Part shown: one piece after another, positions 7,855-17,038 of the stretch
How the letters are laid out: each line of letters starts with the position of its first letter
Numbering within the stretch: position 1 is the stretch's first letter
Assembly: GCF_003112455.1 (NCBI RefSeq)
Contig: NZ_BDQX01000423.1
Location: 54,990-98,236, forward strand
Length of the DNA stretch: 43,247 bases
Direction: 5' to 3'
From: Paenibacillus agaridevorans
Lineage (GTDB): Bacteria; Bacillota; Bacilli; Paenibacillales; Paenibacillaceae
Made by a program: the position numbers and the translations under genes
Notes under the pieces: generated by a model
What the model saw: only the letters and a program-made list of their open reading frames with translations
Told to the model about the DNA's origin: nothing
The model's database searches: none

Positions 7855-9606
7855 ATGCCTGATTTTTTGAAATCGCTTACGATTTATCCAAAGCTGGTTT
7901 TGTCCTTTTTGCTGGTTATTGTGCCGATTTACATTTCCAGCCTGATGATGAATCGTTCCGGGCAAGACATCGTACAGACGCAAATTTCCGATTCCATGGC
8001 GTCCCGTGTACACTTTTATACGGTTTCCCTGGAGACGGAGCTCGCCCGGCTTACTCGTCTAAAGTGGGAATATCTTAATGATGACGATTTGCTGTCGCTT
8101 GCCAACACGCCTGAGCGGCTGGACGATTTTGAGCGGACGCAGGCCATTTTGTCCATCAAAAACAAGCTCTATTTGCTAAAAAGCTCAAGTCCGTTCGTAG
8201 AAAATGTCACGCTCTATATACCGGCTTTGAACAGAAGCATTAATGCCAACAACTTTGATTATCAGATTACCGAAGGTGAGCTGGAGGCGATTACCGATTC
8301 GGAGCGAATGCGATCAGCGTTATTCGGGATACAGGGCCGGCTGCTGATGAGCGGCGCATATCCCGATTCCGTCTACGCGGATCGCGCCCCGGTGTTGGCG
8401 ATGGAGATCGAATTGTCGCGTGCCGAGATCGTTCGGACGTTGTCCAGCATGTCGGAGGGCGGGCAGGGAGGAGTGGCCTGGATTGATGCCAGCGGACGAT
8501 GGCAGGTTTCGACAAATACCGATAGCGAGCTGCTGGAGCTGCTGGCGGACGGCCTAGGATCGTATGAAGGCAACGAATGGCCGCAAAGAGGGCAACTTCA
8601 AATGGTTTCCGGCGGTGTAGCCTATTTCACGGCGCATGAGTATTCACCGGCGCTGGGGGCGACGCTTGCCGTGTTTACCCCGGCGAAGACGGTCATGCAG
8701 CCGCTCAGCGAACATCGCAACTGGATCGGGATTGTATCGGTGATCGCCTTGCTGCTTGTCATTGTGTTCTCCTATTGGATTCATCAACTGATACACAAAC
8801 CGATCAAAAGGTTGATCGGATCATTCCGCAAAGTCGAGAAAGGCGATCTCGGCGTGAGAGTCTATCACGTCAACCGGGATGAATTTCATTACGTATACAA
8901 TCAGTTCAACGCGATGCTGGGCCAGATTCAATCGCTGATTCACGAGGTGTACGAGCAGCGGATTCGTTCCCAGCAGTCCGAGCTTAAGCAGTTGCAATCG
9001 CAAATCAATCCGCATTTTTTTTATAACAGCTTTTTTATTTTGCAGGGTCTGGTGCAGATGAGGGAACATGATTTGGCGGATAAAATGTTTCATCATCTCG
9101 GCAGTTACTTTCAGTTTATTACGAGGAGCGGCGCGGAGAACGTCACGCTTGCTTCGGAAATGAAACATGCCCGGGCTTATGTGGAAATTCAAAAAATAAG
9201 ATTCTCCGACACGGTGCTCGTCGAGCTGGAGGATGTGCCCATTGCCTGGGAGTCGGTCATGGTGCCGCGATTGATTGTCCAGCCTTTAATCGAAAATGCC
9301 TACCAGTACGGCCTGGAAAACAAACAAGCCGACGGCCTTCTGACTCTTCGTTTCCGGGAAGTCGAAGGAAATCGGCTCATGATCGAAGTGGATGATAATG
9401 GAGAAGAGCTGGGTGACAGCCGGCTGGAAGAAATGCGCAAAGCAATTGCCGCCGCCGATCGAGCGATGGAGACCACAGGCCTATTGAACGTGCATCGCAG
9501 ACTGCAATTGAAATTCGGCGAGGATTGCGGTTTGCAGGTTTCGAGGAGCGAGCTTGGAGGGTTTCAAGCGCGATTGACGATTCGAAGAGAAGAAGGTGAA
9601 GAGTGA
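7855..9606 (+). CDS. Sensor histidine kinase, YesM family
   Basis: This 583-residue membrane kinase has one membrane segment near residues 12-32, an extracellular sensor region (about 33-285), a second segment (about 290-312) and a HAMP domain. The His_kinase domain shows QINPHFFYNS with the phosphoacceptor His, and the C-terminal ATPase has an N-box LIENAYQYGLEN. It should autophosphorylate on sensing extracellular carbohydrate or binding-protein status, and pass phosphate to the adjacent regulator. The ATG at 7855 follows AGGGAAGGTG, whereas a TTG 21 nt upstream lacks a site. Its TGA overlaps the regulator ATG by one base (TGATG), indicating translational coupling. Confidence 0.93.
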   Translation: MPDFLKSLTIYPKLVLSFLLVIVPIYISSLMMNRSGQDIVQTQISDSMASRVHFYTVSLETELARLTRLKWEYLNDDDLLSLANTPERLDDFERTQAILSIKNKLYLLKSSSPFVENVTLYIPALNRSINANNFDYQITEGELEAITDSERMRSALFGIQGRLLMSGAYPDSVYADRAPVLAMEIELSRAEIVRTLSSMSEGGQGGVAWIDASGRWQVSTNTDSELLELLADGLGSYEGNEWPQRGQLQMVSGGVAYFTAHEYSPALGATLAVFTPAKTVMQPLSEHRNWIGIVSVIALLLVIVFSYWIHQLIHKPIKRLIGSFRKVEKGDLGVRVYHVNRDEFHYVYNQFNAMLGQIQSLIHEVYEQRIRSQQSELKQLQSQINPHFFYNSFFILQGLVQMREHDLADKMFHHLGSYFQFITRSGAENVTLASEMKHARAYVEIQKIRFSDTVLVELEDVPIAWESVMVPRLIVQPLIENAYQYGLENKQADGLLTLRFREVEGNRLMIEVDDNGEELGDSRLEEMRKAIAAADRAMETTGLLNVHRRLQLKFGEDCGLQVSRSELGGFQARLTIRREEGEE

Positions 9607-11264
9607 TGATCAGATTGCTTATTGTCGATAATGAACGGCTCATTGTAGAAAGTCTGCTGGACCTGTTCAGGCAGTCGGACAAGCTCGAAATCGAGGCGTT
9701 TGGCGTTTATTCGGGACAAGAAGCGCTTGAAATGCTGGAGAGAATGAAGTTTGATATCGTGTTGTCCGACATTCGTATGCCTGGTTTGGATGGATTGGAG
9801 CTTCAGAAAGAAATAGTCAGGCAATGGCCCTGGTGTAAAATCATTTTTCTGAGCGGTTACGATGAATTTCAATATATTCAGCAGGTCATGCGCAATGGCG
9901 GAGTCGAGTATCTGCTCAAGATGGAGGGGCCGGACGCCATCCTTCGCGCTGTAGAGAAGGCTTCCGCACAATTGTATGCGGCTGGGGAATCCAAAGCGTT
10001 TATTCAGAGAGCGGAAAGCCAGATGCGTATGGCAAGACCGCTTTTGATCAATGATTATTTGCTTGAGGTTTTGCAAGGAGACAGGCAATCGCTTCGCGGC
10101 ATGCCGGACAAGTTTGCGCAATGGGAGTGCCCGCTTGACGCCCGGCAAGACGTGCTGCTGGTTATGGGGCGCGTGGATGACTGGCGCGACAAGCTTGGCG
10201 TATCCGACCGGGAGCTGATGTTGTATGCGATCCAGAACATAGCGGAGGAGTTATGGACGGCGTCGGCCAGATGCCTGACCGTAAGATTCGAGAGAAACAA
10301 ACTGCTATGGTTATTGCAACCTTCGGGAGAGAACGACATTTCCATTGAATCGGCACTGCGTCATATGCACAGAACGATGGAGACCGTACAGATTTCCTGT
10401 CGGCAGACGCTTAAGCTTAGCGTATCGCTGGCGGCAAGCGCGTCATTTCTTCCATGGGATCAGGTTGCGGAGCAGTTCAGCGCTTTGACGCAATTGCTTG
10501 GCCGAGGGCTTGGCATGGGCAAAGAATTAATATTGCTCGATGACCGCCGCGCAAGGATGGACAAGGTAGAGGTGCAATTCCATCAGGTACGCAGTCAGCT
10601 TGGCAAGCTGCCGGCAATGGCGGCTTATTTGGAAAATGGTCAGAAAGAGCATTTTATGATCGAATTCGATAAATTGGCGGCATTGCCTGCCGCTGCCAAT
10701 CAGGACGATACGTTGAAGCTGGAAATCTACTACTCCACGGCAACGCTGTTTCTATCCTACATGAATCGTTGGGAGCTGCATAAAGTAATCGGGCGTATGA
10801 TCGATTTGGCCAAATTGGTTAAATATGATGCCCACAGTTCCTGGCACGAAGCGTTAAGTTATTTGTCGCAATTGGCCGAATGCCTGTTCGAGCAGAAGCA
10901 TAATGACCATATCTACAGTGAGGACGACCTCGTCAAACATATTCGACTTTACGTGGAGCATAATTTGGCAGGCGATTTGTCATTGACGCGAATCGGCGAA
11001 GTTGTGGGCTACAACCCCTATTACTTGACCAAGCTTTACCGGCGAATCACAAATGAAGCGTTGACCGACTTTATTGCGTCAGTCAGATTGGCCAAAGCCC
11101 GGAAACTGCTGGAACAAGGGGACGTCATTGTGCAGGATATTTCGAAATCGATTGGATTTATGACGGAACATTCCTTTTACCGCTTTTTCAAGAAGGCTAC
11201 GGGACTGACGCCTCAGGAATATCGGGAACGGCAAAGTGTATCCAAAAAGGATAATGAAAAGTGA
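9606..11264 (+). CDS. Response regulator with AraC-type output, YesN family
   Basis: This 552-residue regulator has an N-terminal receiver domain (about 1-120) with acidic residues Asp8 and Glu10, phosphoacceptor Asp55 in LSDIRMPG, and the conserved Lys in YLLK. A long linker region follows (about 130-440). The C-terminal AraC domain (about 445-545) carries LSLTRIGEVVGYNPYYLTKL and DISKSIGFMTEHSFYRFFKK. ATG overlaps the kinase stop codon, and a GAAGGTGAAG site precedes it. By family precedent it activates sugar-uptake and hydrolase genes when phosphorylated. The nearest likely target is the binding-protein gene 97 nt downstream. Confidence 0.93.
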   Translation: MIRLLIVDNERLIVESLLDLFRQSDKLEIEAFGVYSGQEALEMLERMKFDIVLSDIRMPGLDGLELQKEIVRQWPWCKIIFLSGYDEFQYIQQVMRNGGVEYLLKMEGPDAILRAVEKASAQLYAAGESKAFIQRAESQMRMARPLLINDYLLEVLQGDRQSLRGMPDKFAQWECPLDARQDVLLVMGRVDDWRDKLGVSDRELMLYAIQNIAEELWTASARCLTVRFERNKLLWLLQPSGENDISIESALRHMHRTMETVQISCRQTLKLSVSLAASASFLPWDQVAEQFSALTQLLGRGLGMGKELILLDDRRARMDKVEVQFHQVRSQLGKLPAMAAYLENGQKEHFMIEFDKLAALPAAANQDDTLKLEIYYSTATLFLSYMNRWELHKVIGRMIDLAKLVKYDAHSSWHEALSYLSQLAECLFEQKHNDHIYSEDDLVKHIRLYVEHNLAGDLSLTRIGEVVGYNPYYLTKLYRRITNEALTDFIASVRLAKARKLLEQGDVIVQDISKSIGFMTEHSFYRFFKKATGLTPQEYRERQSVSKKDNEK

Positions 11265-11284
11265 AAAATGGCAAGTAGAGCGGC

Positions 11285-11317
11285 CGGGCAGAACAATTTT
11301 ATAATAAATTCGGGCAG
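11285..11317 (+). promoter_or_regulatory. Candidate regulator-dependent promoter of the second binding-protein gene
   Basis: A consensus -10 TATAAT (11300-11305) has no recognisable -35 hexamer at the proper distance. It is flanked by two copies of CGGGCAG (11285 and 11311), nested in a GCGGCC/GGCCGC inverted repeat. A good -10 with no -35 is what an AraC-type activator such as the neighbouring YesN would need; this is inference. Confidence 0.4.
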
Positions 11318-11361
11318 CACGGGCCGCGCATCTGTATATCCACATGTCAGAGGTGAGGGAA

Positions 11362-13068
11362 ATGAATATAAAATGTTTATCCGTGCTGGCAGCCTGCATC
11401 GCGGTGTCGCTGCTGCTGCTGCTGACAGCCTGCGACAAAGCGACGAATACCGACACAGGCAACACGATAGGGAACAGAGGGAACGCGACGAAGGAGGAGC
11501 CATCCGCTGTGGACGAGGAGGCCGCTGTCAGTGCCAACCCCTTCGAGAAATACGATCCGCCGGTCAAGGTTCGTGTTGCGCGTTCGGTTGATCAGACCTG
11601 GACTTACCCGGAAGGCGACAGCATCGACAACAACATTTGGTATCGGGAATATGAAAGCTTGCTTGGCATCCAGGTTGTGCATGACTGGACTGCGTTATTA
11701 GGGGAATACAACCGCAGGCTGAACGTAGCGATTGCCTCCGGAGATTTGCCGGATGTATTCTCGGTATCATCGAGTCAACTCAAGCAGCTTGCAGACGGCG
11801 GACAATTGGAGGATCTGACGGACGCTTACGAGAAATACGCCTCCGATCATACGAAGAAGCTGCAGAAGGGCGATGGAGGAGCGGCGCTCGCTTCGGCGAC
11901 GTTTAATGGCAAGCTGCTTGCCATTCCGGTTGTAAATGCTCCGATCTATGAGTCGAATCTGCTGTGGGTGCGGACGGATTGGCTGGATAAGCTGGGTTTG
12001 CCCGAGCCGGAGACGCTGGATGATGTACTCGAAATCGCCAAAGCATTTACAGAACGGGACCCCGATGGAAACCAGAAGCAGGATACATACGGACTTGGGG
12101 TCGGCAATTATTTGTACGGTCCGATTGTATCGACGACCGGTTTTTTTAATGCTTACCATGCTTATCCCCAAATATGGCTTAAAGCTGCAACCGGAGAAAT
12201 TGTATACGGTTCGGTTCAGCCGGAAATGAAGGATGCGCTGGCCAAGCTGCGCGAGATGTACAGGGACGGTCAGCTTGATCGCGACTTCGGCGTCAAAGAC
12301 AGCAATAAAGTGGCGGAGGACATCGCCGCTAACCGAATTGGCATGGCTTTTGGCGCGAACTGGAATCCCTATGTGTTTATCGACGCCGTAAAAAAAAATC
12401 CGGACATGGAGTGGAAGCCGTACCCGGTTCCATCCGTGGACGGAACGCCGACCAGAGCCAGCGCAAGCTTTTCCGCAAGCGGTTATATCGTTGTGCGCAA
12501 AGGTTTTGCGCATCCCGAAGCAGTCGTCAAGATGCTGAACTTGCACGAAGAGGTTGTTCACGGTTCGAGGAGAGACGAAGGCGAATTTATTACGGTGGAA
12601 GAGAACGGCGAGCGAATCAATACATCCCGTTTGTCCCTTGTGCAATCCGGCGTGTCTAATGAAGGCGTGCTGGAGTCGTTGGAGCTGCTGCGGCGCGCTA
12701 TAGAAAACGAGGATGAAAGCCTGCTTGGGGATACGCTGACGGAGAGCGATAAATACGGGCCTACCGTTAACTACTTGAAGACCGGCAGTATCGATAGCTG
12801 GGCGGTGGCGCATCAATATTTCGGATTTGTGACGACGATGGATCATTATACGGGCGATCGCCTGCTCATGACGGCTTTTGGCGGACAAACGCCGACGATG
12901 ATCGACAAGTGGGCAACGCTTGACAAGATGGAACGGGAAACTTTTACAAAAATCATTATGGGCGCCGCATCCATCGATGAATTCGATGTGTTTGTTTCAG
13001 ACTGGCATAAGCTTGGCGGGGAAACGATCTTGCATGAAATTAATGATTGGTTATCGGCTCAGCAATAA
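11362..13068 (+). CDS. Extracellular solute-binding lipoprotein, paralogue of the one at 4007-5656
   Basis: This 568-residue binding protein has a lipoprotein signal peptide (LLLLLTAC, lipidated Cys24) and an Asn/Thr-rich linker. The mature domain closely parallels the first binding protein: TYPEGDSIDNNIWYR, then RDPDGNQKQDTYGLG, FGVKDSNKVAED, and FTKIIMGAASIDEFD near the end. The ATG at 11362 has AGAGGTGAGGG upstream; an in-frame ATG 18 nt earlier overlaps that site. It follows the kinase/regulator pair but has no permeases of its own here. It may feed the LplB/LplC permeases at 2.1-3.9 kb, or act as a sensing component for YesM. Both roles are inferred. Confidence 0.92.
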   Translation: MNIKCLSVLAACIAVSLLLLLTACDKATNTDTGNTIGNRGNATKEEPSAVDEEAAVSANPFEKYDPPVKVRVARSVDQTWTYPEGDSIDNNIWYREYESLLGIQVVHDWTALLGEYNRRLNVAIASGDLPDVFSVSSSQLKQLADGGQLEDLTDAYEKYASDHTKKLQKGDGGAALASATFNGKLLAIPVVNAPIYESNLLWVRTDWLDKLGLPEPETLDDVLEIAKAFTERDPDGNQKQDTYGLGVGNYLYGPIVSTTGFFNAYHAYPQIWLKAATGEIVYGSVQPEMKDALAKLREMYRDGQLDRDFGVKDSNKVAEDIAANRIGMAFGANWNPYVFIDAVKKNPDMEWKPYPVPSVDGTPTRASASFSASGYIVVRKGFAHPEAVVKMLNLHEEVVHGSRRDEGEFITVEENGERINTSRLSLVQSGVSNEGVLESLELLRRAIENEDESLLGDTLTESDKYGPTVNYLKTGSIDSWAVAHQYFGFVTTMDHYTGDRLLMTAFGGQTPTMIDKWATLDKMERETFTKIIMGAASIDEFDVFVSDWHKLGGETILHEINDWLSAQQ

Positions 13069-13109
13069 GAGGAAGGAAGGGCCGATCAAGAGGCGAAAGG
13101 GGTCGTGTT

Positions 13110-16100
13110 ATGAGAGCGGCAAGCAAAAAAATGTGGCTGGCCGGCCTGGCTGTATTGCTTCTGTGTCAATGGGCTCCGGGCAGGGCTGCGGCTGAAGGCC
13201 AGCGTGTCGGATTTAATTCCGCAACGGGCAACATTGATTTTACTTACGGAAACGCCCAATTGGCTTATGGTGAAAACGGCGAGCTGACCGGCATTCGTCA
13301 TCTTTCCCTCGATGGATTGTGGAATAACGTCGCTGACTCCGTCGTGACGGGCAAAAAAGGGCATGCCACTGTTGAGCACGAATGGGGCGACGACTCTGCG
13401 AAAGCCGAATTGGAGACGACGGTGGCCCGCAAATATGACGGAACGCTGACGATTAGCCAGTATGCAGAGTCCGCGGCGGAGGGAATTTCGGGCATCCAAT
13501 GGGGATTAATCGTGCCGGATACCAATGATCTCATCCTTCCCGTTCTTGGGGGCATTCGCTTGACGGCGGAATCTCCCGATGCCGCTTACGGGTTCCGCCA
13601 ATTTGCCTATCCGGATGTCTGGGAAGCGCAAATGCTGTTGATTCAAGGCGAGGGCGGAGGCATGCTTGTGCATGCCAATGACGATGCCATGTTTTTCAAA
13701 ACCTTGCATGTCAAACATGAGAACGGCTATTTCTATATCGGATTGGAAACGCATACACCGGCGCCGTTCCAGCAGACCAAAACGGCAGTGTCCACCGACT
13801 GGCGGCTGAAAGCTTATGCCGGGGATTGGACCAACGGAGCGCTGATGTACCGCGAGTGGGCGGATCAAACCTTCCGTTTGTCCGAGCTTTCCGCACTGGA
13901 GCCGGAATGGGCCAACGATATTCGCTTTACTGTGCTGACCGATCTGGAGGATCCGGATATGCTGGATCAGTTGGCTCAGAAGGTACAGGCGGATCAGACT
14001 TTGCTGGTGGTGCCCGGATGGCGCGAGGACCCCTACGACGTCAACTTCCCGAATTACGCGCCCAAGGCGGATATAGCGGCCAAGGTGGAAGCGGCACAGG
14101 CACTTGGTTTTAAGGTCATGCTGTATGTAAATATATTCGGCGTGTCTTTCGACAACCCGGCATATGCGGCCTTGCAAGCCTATCAGGTCAAGGACCCCTA
14201 TACGCTGACGCCGAAAAAATGGGAGTATTCGGCGGGTTCGGAGCAGATTGCGTTTGCCGTCATCAATCCGGCGGCGGAAGCCTGGCGCGAGATGTTTGTG
14301 GACAAGATGGCGGATCTGGTGGATGAAGTCGGTCCCGACGCCATTCATTTGGACCAATCTCTGCTTATGTACAATGACGCGAACGGTCTTATTGATGGCA
14401 AAAATATGATGCAAGGCAATCTCGCGCTGCATCGCGAGCTGCGGCAGGCGCTCCCGGCGCATATCGCATTGGGCGGAGAAAGCCTGAATGAAATTACAAC
14501 GCGCTACGAGTCCTTTGCCCAACGGCATGCGTATGGCATCTTTTCCGGTACGGGCACCTGGGACAACAGCAAGATCGATCAGGTCGTCCCTGCAAGCTCA
14601 GCCATCTTTGCGCCGTATACGACGATTTACGGACATCCCGATCATGCCAATCCGATGACGGAGGAGTATTATATGGCCTGGCATAAAGTGGTTCAGAACA
14701 GGCTGGGGGCTATTCCGATGTTATCAAGACCCAACTACGGGCAGGTGGCTAATCCGACTCCGCTCATGGAGCAGTTGTTCGCGGAGGCCAATTGGTATCA
14801 GGATGCAAGGCCTGAAGCGAGCTTTACAGGCTGGACTGGCAGTACGCTGTTTGCCTTTCGTACAGAGAGCGGCGAGACTGCGCAATATGTGCGAGACTCT
14901 TTTGGCGAGAAACTGCATGTCCGTCCATCGAGTTTCCCTTGGAAAGGGACCAATATTGTACGTTACTTGTACGGTTCAGAAGCCTATGAATTGTCGGGAA
15001 CCATTCCGGGCTGGCGTTTGTATGACGATACGAGACTGTACGGGCTAAACCCCGGTCAAACGTATCTATACAACAGCGAACCTCGCGATTTGAACGCTTT
15101 TCATATTTATGACTGGCCGGAGAATGTAAGCCTCAAGCGATTGGCGCTCCGGACAAACCATGCCGTGATTCGCATGGAGGACCTGCTTCAGGCAAGCGAG
15201 ATCAACTTCCTGAACTATTCCGGACCGATTCGCGCAGGCGAAACGCTGGGCGATGACACCGTCCATCAGACCGATACGTCCTTCTCTTCCGTGAACGGTT
15301 TTTCCTTTGCATTTGCGGGGGGCGGCACGGTGCAGCATTGGGGAGATCGCATGCTGGCTCATCCGCCTTATATTGGACAGTGGCAAGAAGGCCACACCTG
15401 GCTGGAGTTCGATGTGGACATTCCGGCCGATGTGGCGGCAAGCTTCCGGGTCGGAGTACAATTAGGATCCGAGCAAAATGTGTTGCACAGCGACGGGGTG
15501 ACGTTTAAGGCTCTCGCTTGGGAAAAGACGGCTGCACCCGAGACGCGCGTCGTTCTGAGCGAAGAGCAATTCAGCAGAAGCGCAACTGCAGCCCCTATGG
15601 AGCTTGATCTGTCTGCATTCGCCGGCAAGACTGCAACCATAAGGCTAGAGACGCATTCGGGAGCCACCGTAGATAATGATTCCGCCGTATGGGTAGAGCC
15701 TCGTGTTGTGCTGGAGCCGGCTGGCGATCAAGCGCGAATGGTAGAGCTGGAGATCGTGAGCCCTCAGGCAGTGGCGGAAATAAAATCGGTGTCGGGCCAA
15801 GCTGGGCTCTCCGACTTGGGCAGCGGCAAATACGCCATCACGGCGCAGGCATCGGATACGGTCTATCTGATTTATGACACCTTGACGCCTGTGACGCTAC
15901 CGTTCTCGCTGGATAGCACACCATTTGACACAAGTCTCTGGTTCGACAATGGCATTGAAGGATTGGCGCAGGCTCCCTTCGGAGGGTTTGCAGGAACCGG
16001 CTCCGTCAACAATGTTACAAAGCAGGGACTGGACGCGCATCCGCCTCAGCGTGGTCAGACGCATGTGGAATACGCGTTGCGATTGCCGGTCGGCACAGAT

Positions 16101-16352
16101 GCGGCGCTCACCGGTTTTGCGGGAATCAAGGATGGAGCGGACGAGTCCGGAGGCGTCGGATTCCGCATTGCGGTAAACGGAAACATCGTATGGTCGGAAG
16201 ACATGATGCCAGGCGCGGCTTGGGAGCCGTTCCATATCTCCTTGGCCGATTATGAAGGCGAGAGTGTCGTTCTGACCTTGATTACGGACTCCATAGGCGA
16301 TTACGGATATGACTGGGCGTTTTGGGGCGAGCCGAAGCTAATTGCCGACTAA
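13110..16352 (+). CDS. Large secreted DUF6259-type protein, putative glycoside hydrolase
   Basis: This 1080-residue protein has a Sec signal peptide (MRAASKKMWLAGLAVLLLCQ, cleavage near AAA-EG). An N-terminal beta-rich domain (about 30-270) is followed by a barrel-like region (about 280-620) with DIRFTVLTDLEDPD, VMLYVNIFGVSF and DAIHLDQSLLMYND, then C-terminal sandwich domains, including one with SAFAGKTATIRLETHSG. The arrangement resembles DUF6259 proteins, which look like retaining glycosidases and are often found in sugar loci. I have no evidence for the substrate or catalytic residues; Asp in HLDQS is a candidate. The ATG at 13110 is preferred because the signal peptide begins there. It lies 41 nt after the binding-protein gene, so the two are cotranscribed. 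Confidence 0.75.
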   Translation: MRAASKKMWLAGLAVLLLCQWAPGRAAAEGQRVGFNSATGNIDFTYGNAQLAYGENGELTGIRHLSLDGLWNNVADSVVTGKKGHATVEHEWGDDSAKAELETTVARKYDGTLTISQYAESAAEGISGIQWGLIVPDTNDLILPVLGGIRLTAESPDAAYGFRQFAYPDVWEAQMLLIQGEGGGMLVHANDDAMFFKTLHVKHENGYFYIGLETHTPAPFQQTKTAVSTDWRLKAYAGDWTNGALMYREWADQTFRLSELSALEPEWANDIRFTVLTDLEDPDMLDQLAQKVQADQTLLVVPGWREDPYDVNFPNYAPKADIAAKVEAAQALGFKVMLYVNIFGVSFDNPAYAALQAYQVKDPYTLTPKKWEYSAGSEQIAFAVINPAAEAWREMFVDKMADLVDEVGPDAIHLDQSLLMYNDANGLIDGKNMMQGNLALHRELRQALPAHIALGGESLNEITTRYESFAQRHAYGIFSGTGTWDNSKIDQVVPASSAIFAPYTTIYGHPDHANPMTEEYYMAWHKVVQNRLGAIPMLSRPNYGQVANPTPLMEQLFAEANWYQDARPEASFTGWTGSTLFAFRTESGETAQYVRDSFGEKLHVRPSSFPWKGTNIVRYLYGSEAYELSGTIPGWRLYDDTRLYGLNPGQTYLYNSEPRDLNAFHIYDWPENVSLKRLALRTNHAVIRMEDLLQASEINFLNYSGPIRAGETLGDDTVHQTDTSFSSVNGFSFAFAGGGTVQHWGDRMLAHPPYIGQWQEGHTWLEFDVDIPADVAASFRVGVQLGSEQNVLHSDGVTFKALAWEKTAAPETRVVLSEEQFSRSATAAPMELDLSAFAGKTATIRLETHSGATVDNDSAVWVEPRVVLEPAGDQARMVELEIVSPQAVAEIKSVSGQAGLSDLGSGKYAITAQASDTVYLIYDTLTPVTLPFSLDSTPFDTSLWFDNGIEGLAQAPFGGFAGTGSVNNVTKQGLDAHPPQRGQTHVEYALRLPVGTDAALTGFAGIKDGADESGGVGFRIAVNGNIVWSEDMMPGAAWEPFHISLADYEGESVVLTLITDSIGDYGYDWAFWGEPKLIAD

Positions 16353-16395
16353 TTCGTCAATACGCAATGAGGCAGTGGCCGTACAACAACAAAAG

Positions 16396-16432
16396 TTGGG
16401 CAGAATGTTTTGCGTTCTGTCCAATTTTTTTT
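16396..16432 (+). terminator. Rho-independent terminator closing the carbohydrate locus
   Basis: The stem TTGGGCAGAA/TTCTGTCCAA (one G-U pair) with a 9-nt loop is followed by eight T residues, 44 nt after the DUF6259 gene stop codon. Confidence 0.88.
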
Positions 16433-16444
16433 GTCGTTCAAGAT

Positions 16445-16470
16445 GGAACCTAAGAGCCGGTTCATGTGTC
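16445..16470 (+). promoter_or_regulatory. Candidate ECF-type promoter of the sigma gene
   Basis: GGAACC (16445-16450) is separated by 16 nt from TGTC (16467-16470). This fits the AAC-motif -35 and short GTC-type -10 architecture of ECF-dependent promoters, and would mean autoregulation. It also rules against an upstream GTG start at 16466, which would fall inside the -10. Confidence 0.45.
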
Positions 16471-16492
16471 TAATTGGGTAGAGGTGGTCGGA

Positions 16493-17038
16493 ATGGAGCA
16501 GGATTACTGGAGGTTCGTCGAACGATTTTCGCCTGAGGATCTGAACGAGCTGATGAGGCAACACGGCCAGGAAGTATGGAATTATGCGTATTTCCTGACC
16601 AAAAGAAAGGATTGGGCGGACGATATTGCGCAGGAGACGTTTCTGAAGGTGTTCCGAAGCCCGAATCGATACCGGGGCGAATCGTCCATGCAGACGTGGC
16701 TGTTCGCGATTACGCGGAACTGCGCGTTTAATTATCGGCGATCCGCGTTTCTAAGGCGCGTCATTCCCGTTGGGCAGCCAGAACGGCCGGGGAGAGAGCC
16801 TTCCGCTGAGACCGTGGCGATGGGCAACCAGCTGGCAGACGAAATATGGGAGACCGTCATGGCGCTTCCGGCCAAATACCGCGAGCTCCTCGTACTGGAT
16901 GCCAAATACGAGATGAGCCTCAAGGAGATGGCCGAGCTGACGGGATTGCCGGTCGGCACGGTGAAATCAAGGTTGTCGAGAGCGCGGCGCAAAGCCGCGG
17001 AGATGTGGGAAGGAGGCGGCGTCCATGAGCGAGCATAG
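16493..17038 (+). CDS. ECF-type RNA polymerase sigma factor
   Basis: This 181-residue sigma-70 family protein has region 2 (about 20-85: WADDIAQETFLKVFRS and the -10 recognition stretch SSMQTWLFAITRN) and region 4 (about 115-170: LPAKYRELLVLDAKYEMSLK, then GLPVGTVKSRLSRARRKA). It lacks regions 1 and 3, as ECF sigmas do. The ATG at 16493 follows GAGGTGG. The coding end overlaps the next gene by 14 nt, the usual coupling with an anti-sigma factor. The activating signal is unknown; membrane or envelope stress is a reasonable guess because of the partner protein. Confidence 0.93.
   Translation: MEQDYWRFVERFSPEDLNELMRQHGQEVWNYAYFLTKRKDWADDIAQETFLKVFRSPNRYRGESSMQTWLFAITRNCAFNYRRSAFLRRVIPVGQPERPGREPSAETVAMGNQLADEIWETVMALPAKYRELLVLDAKYEMSLKEMAELTGLPVGTVKSRLSRARRKAAEMWEGGGVHERA

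Noticed and set aside
11767..12888. Long minus-strand frame of 373 codons
   Set aside because: It is antisense to the second binding-protein gene and has no RBS or recognisable fold.
13506..14528. Minus-strand frame of 340 codons
   Set aside because: It is antisense to the DUF6259-type gene; composition is Arg/His-rich, as expected from a shadow frame.
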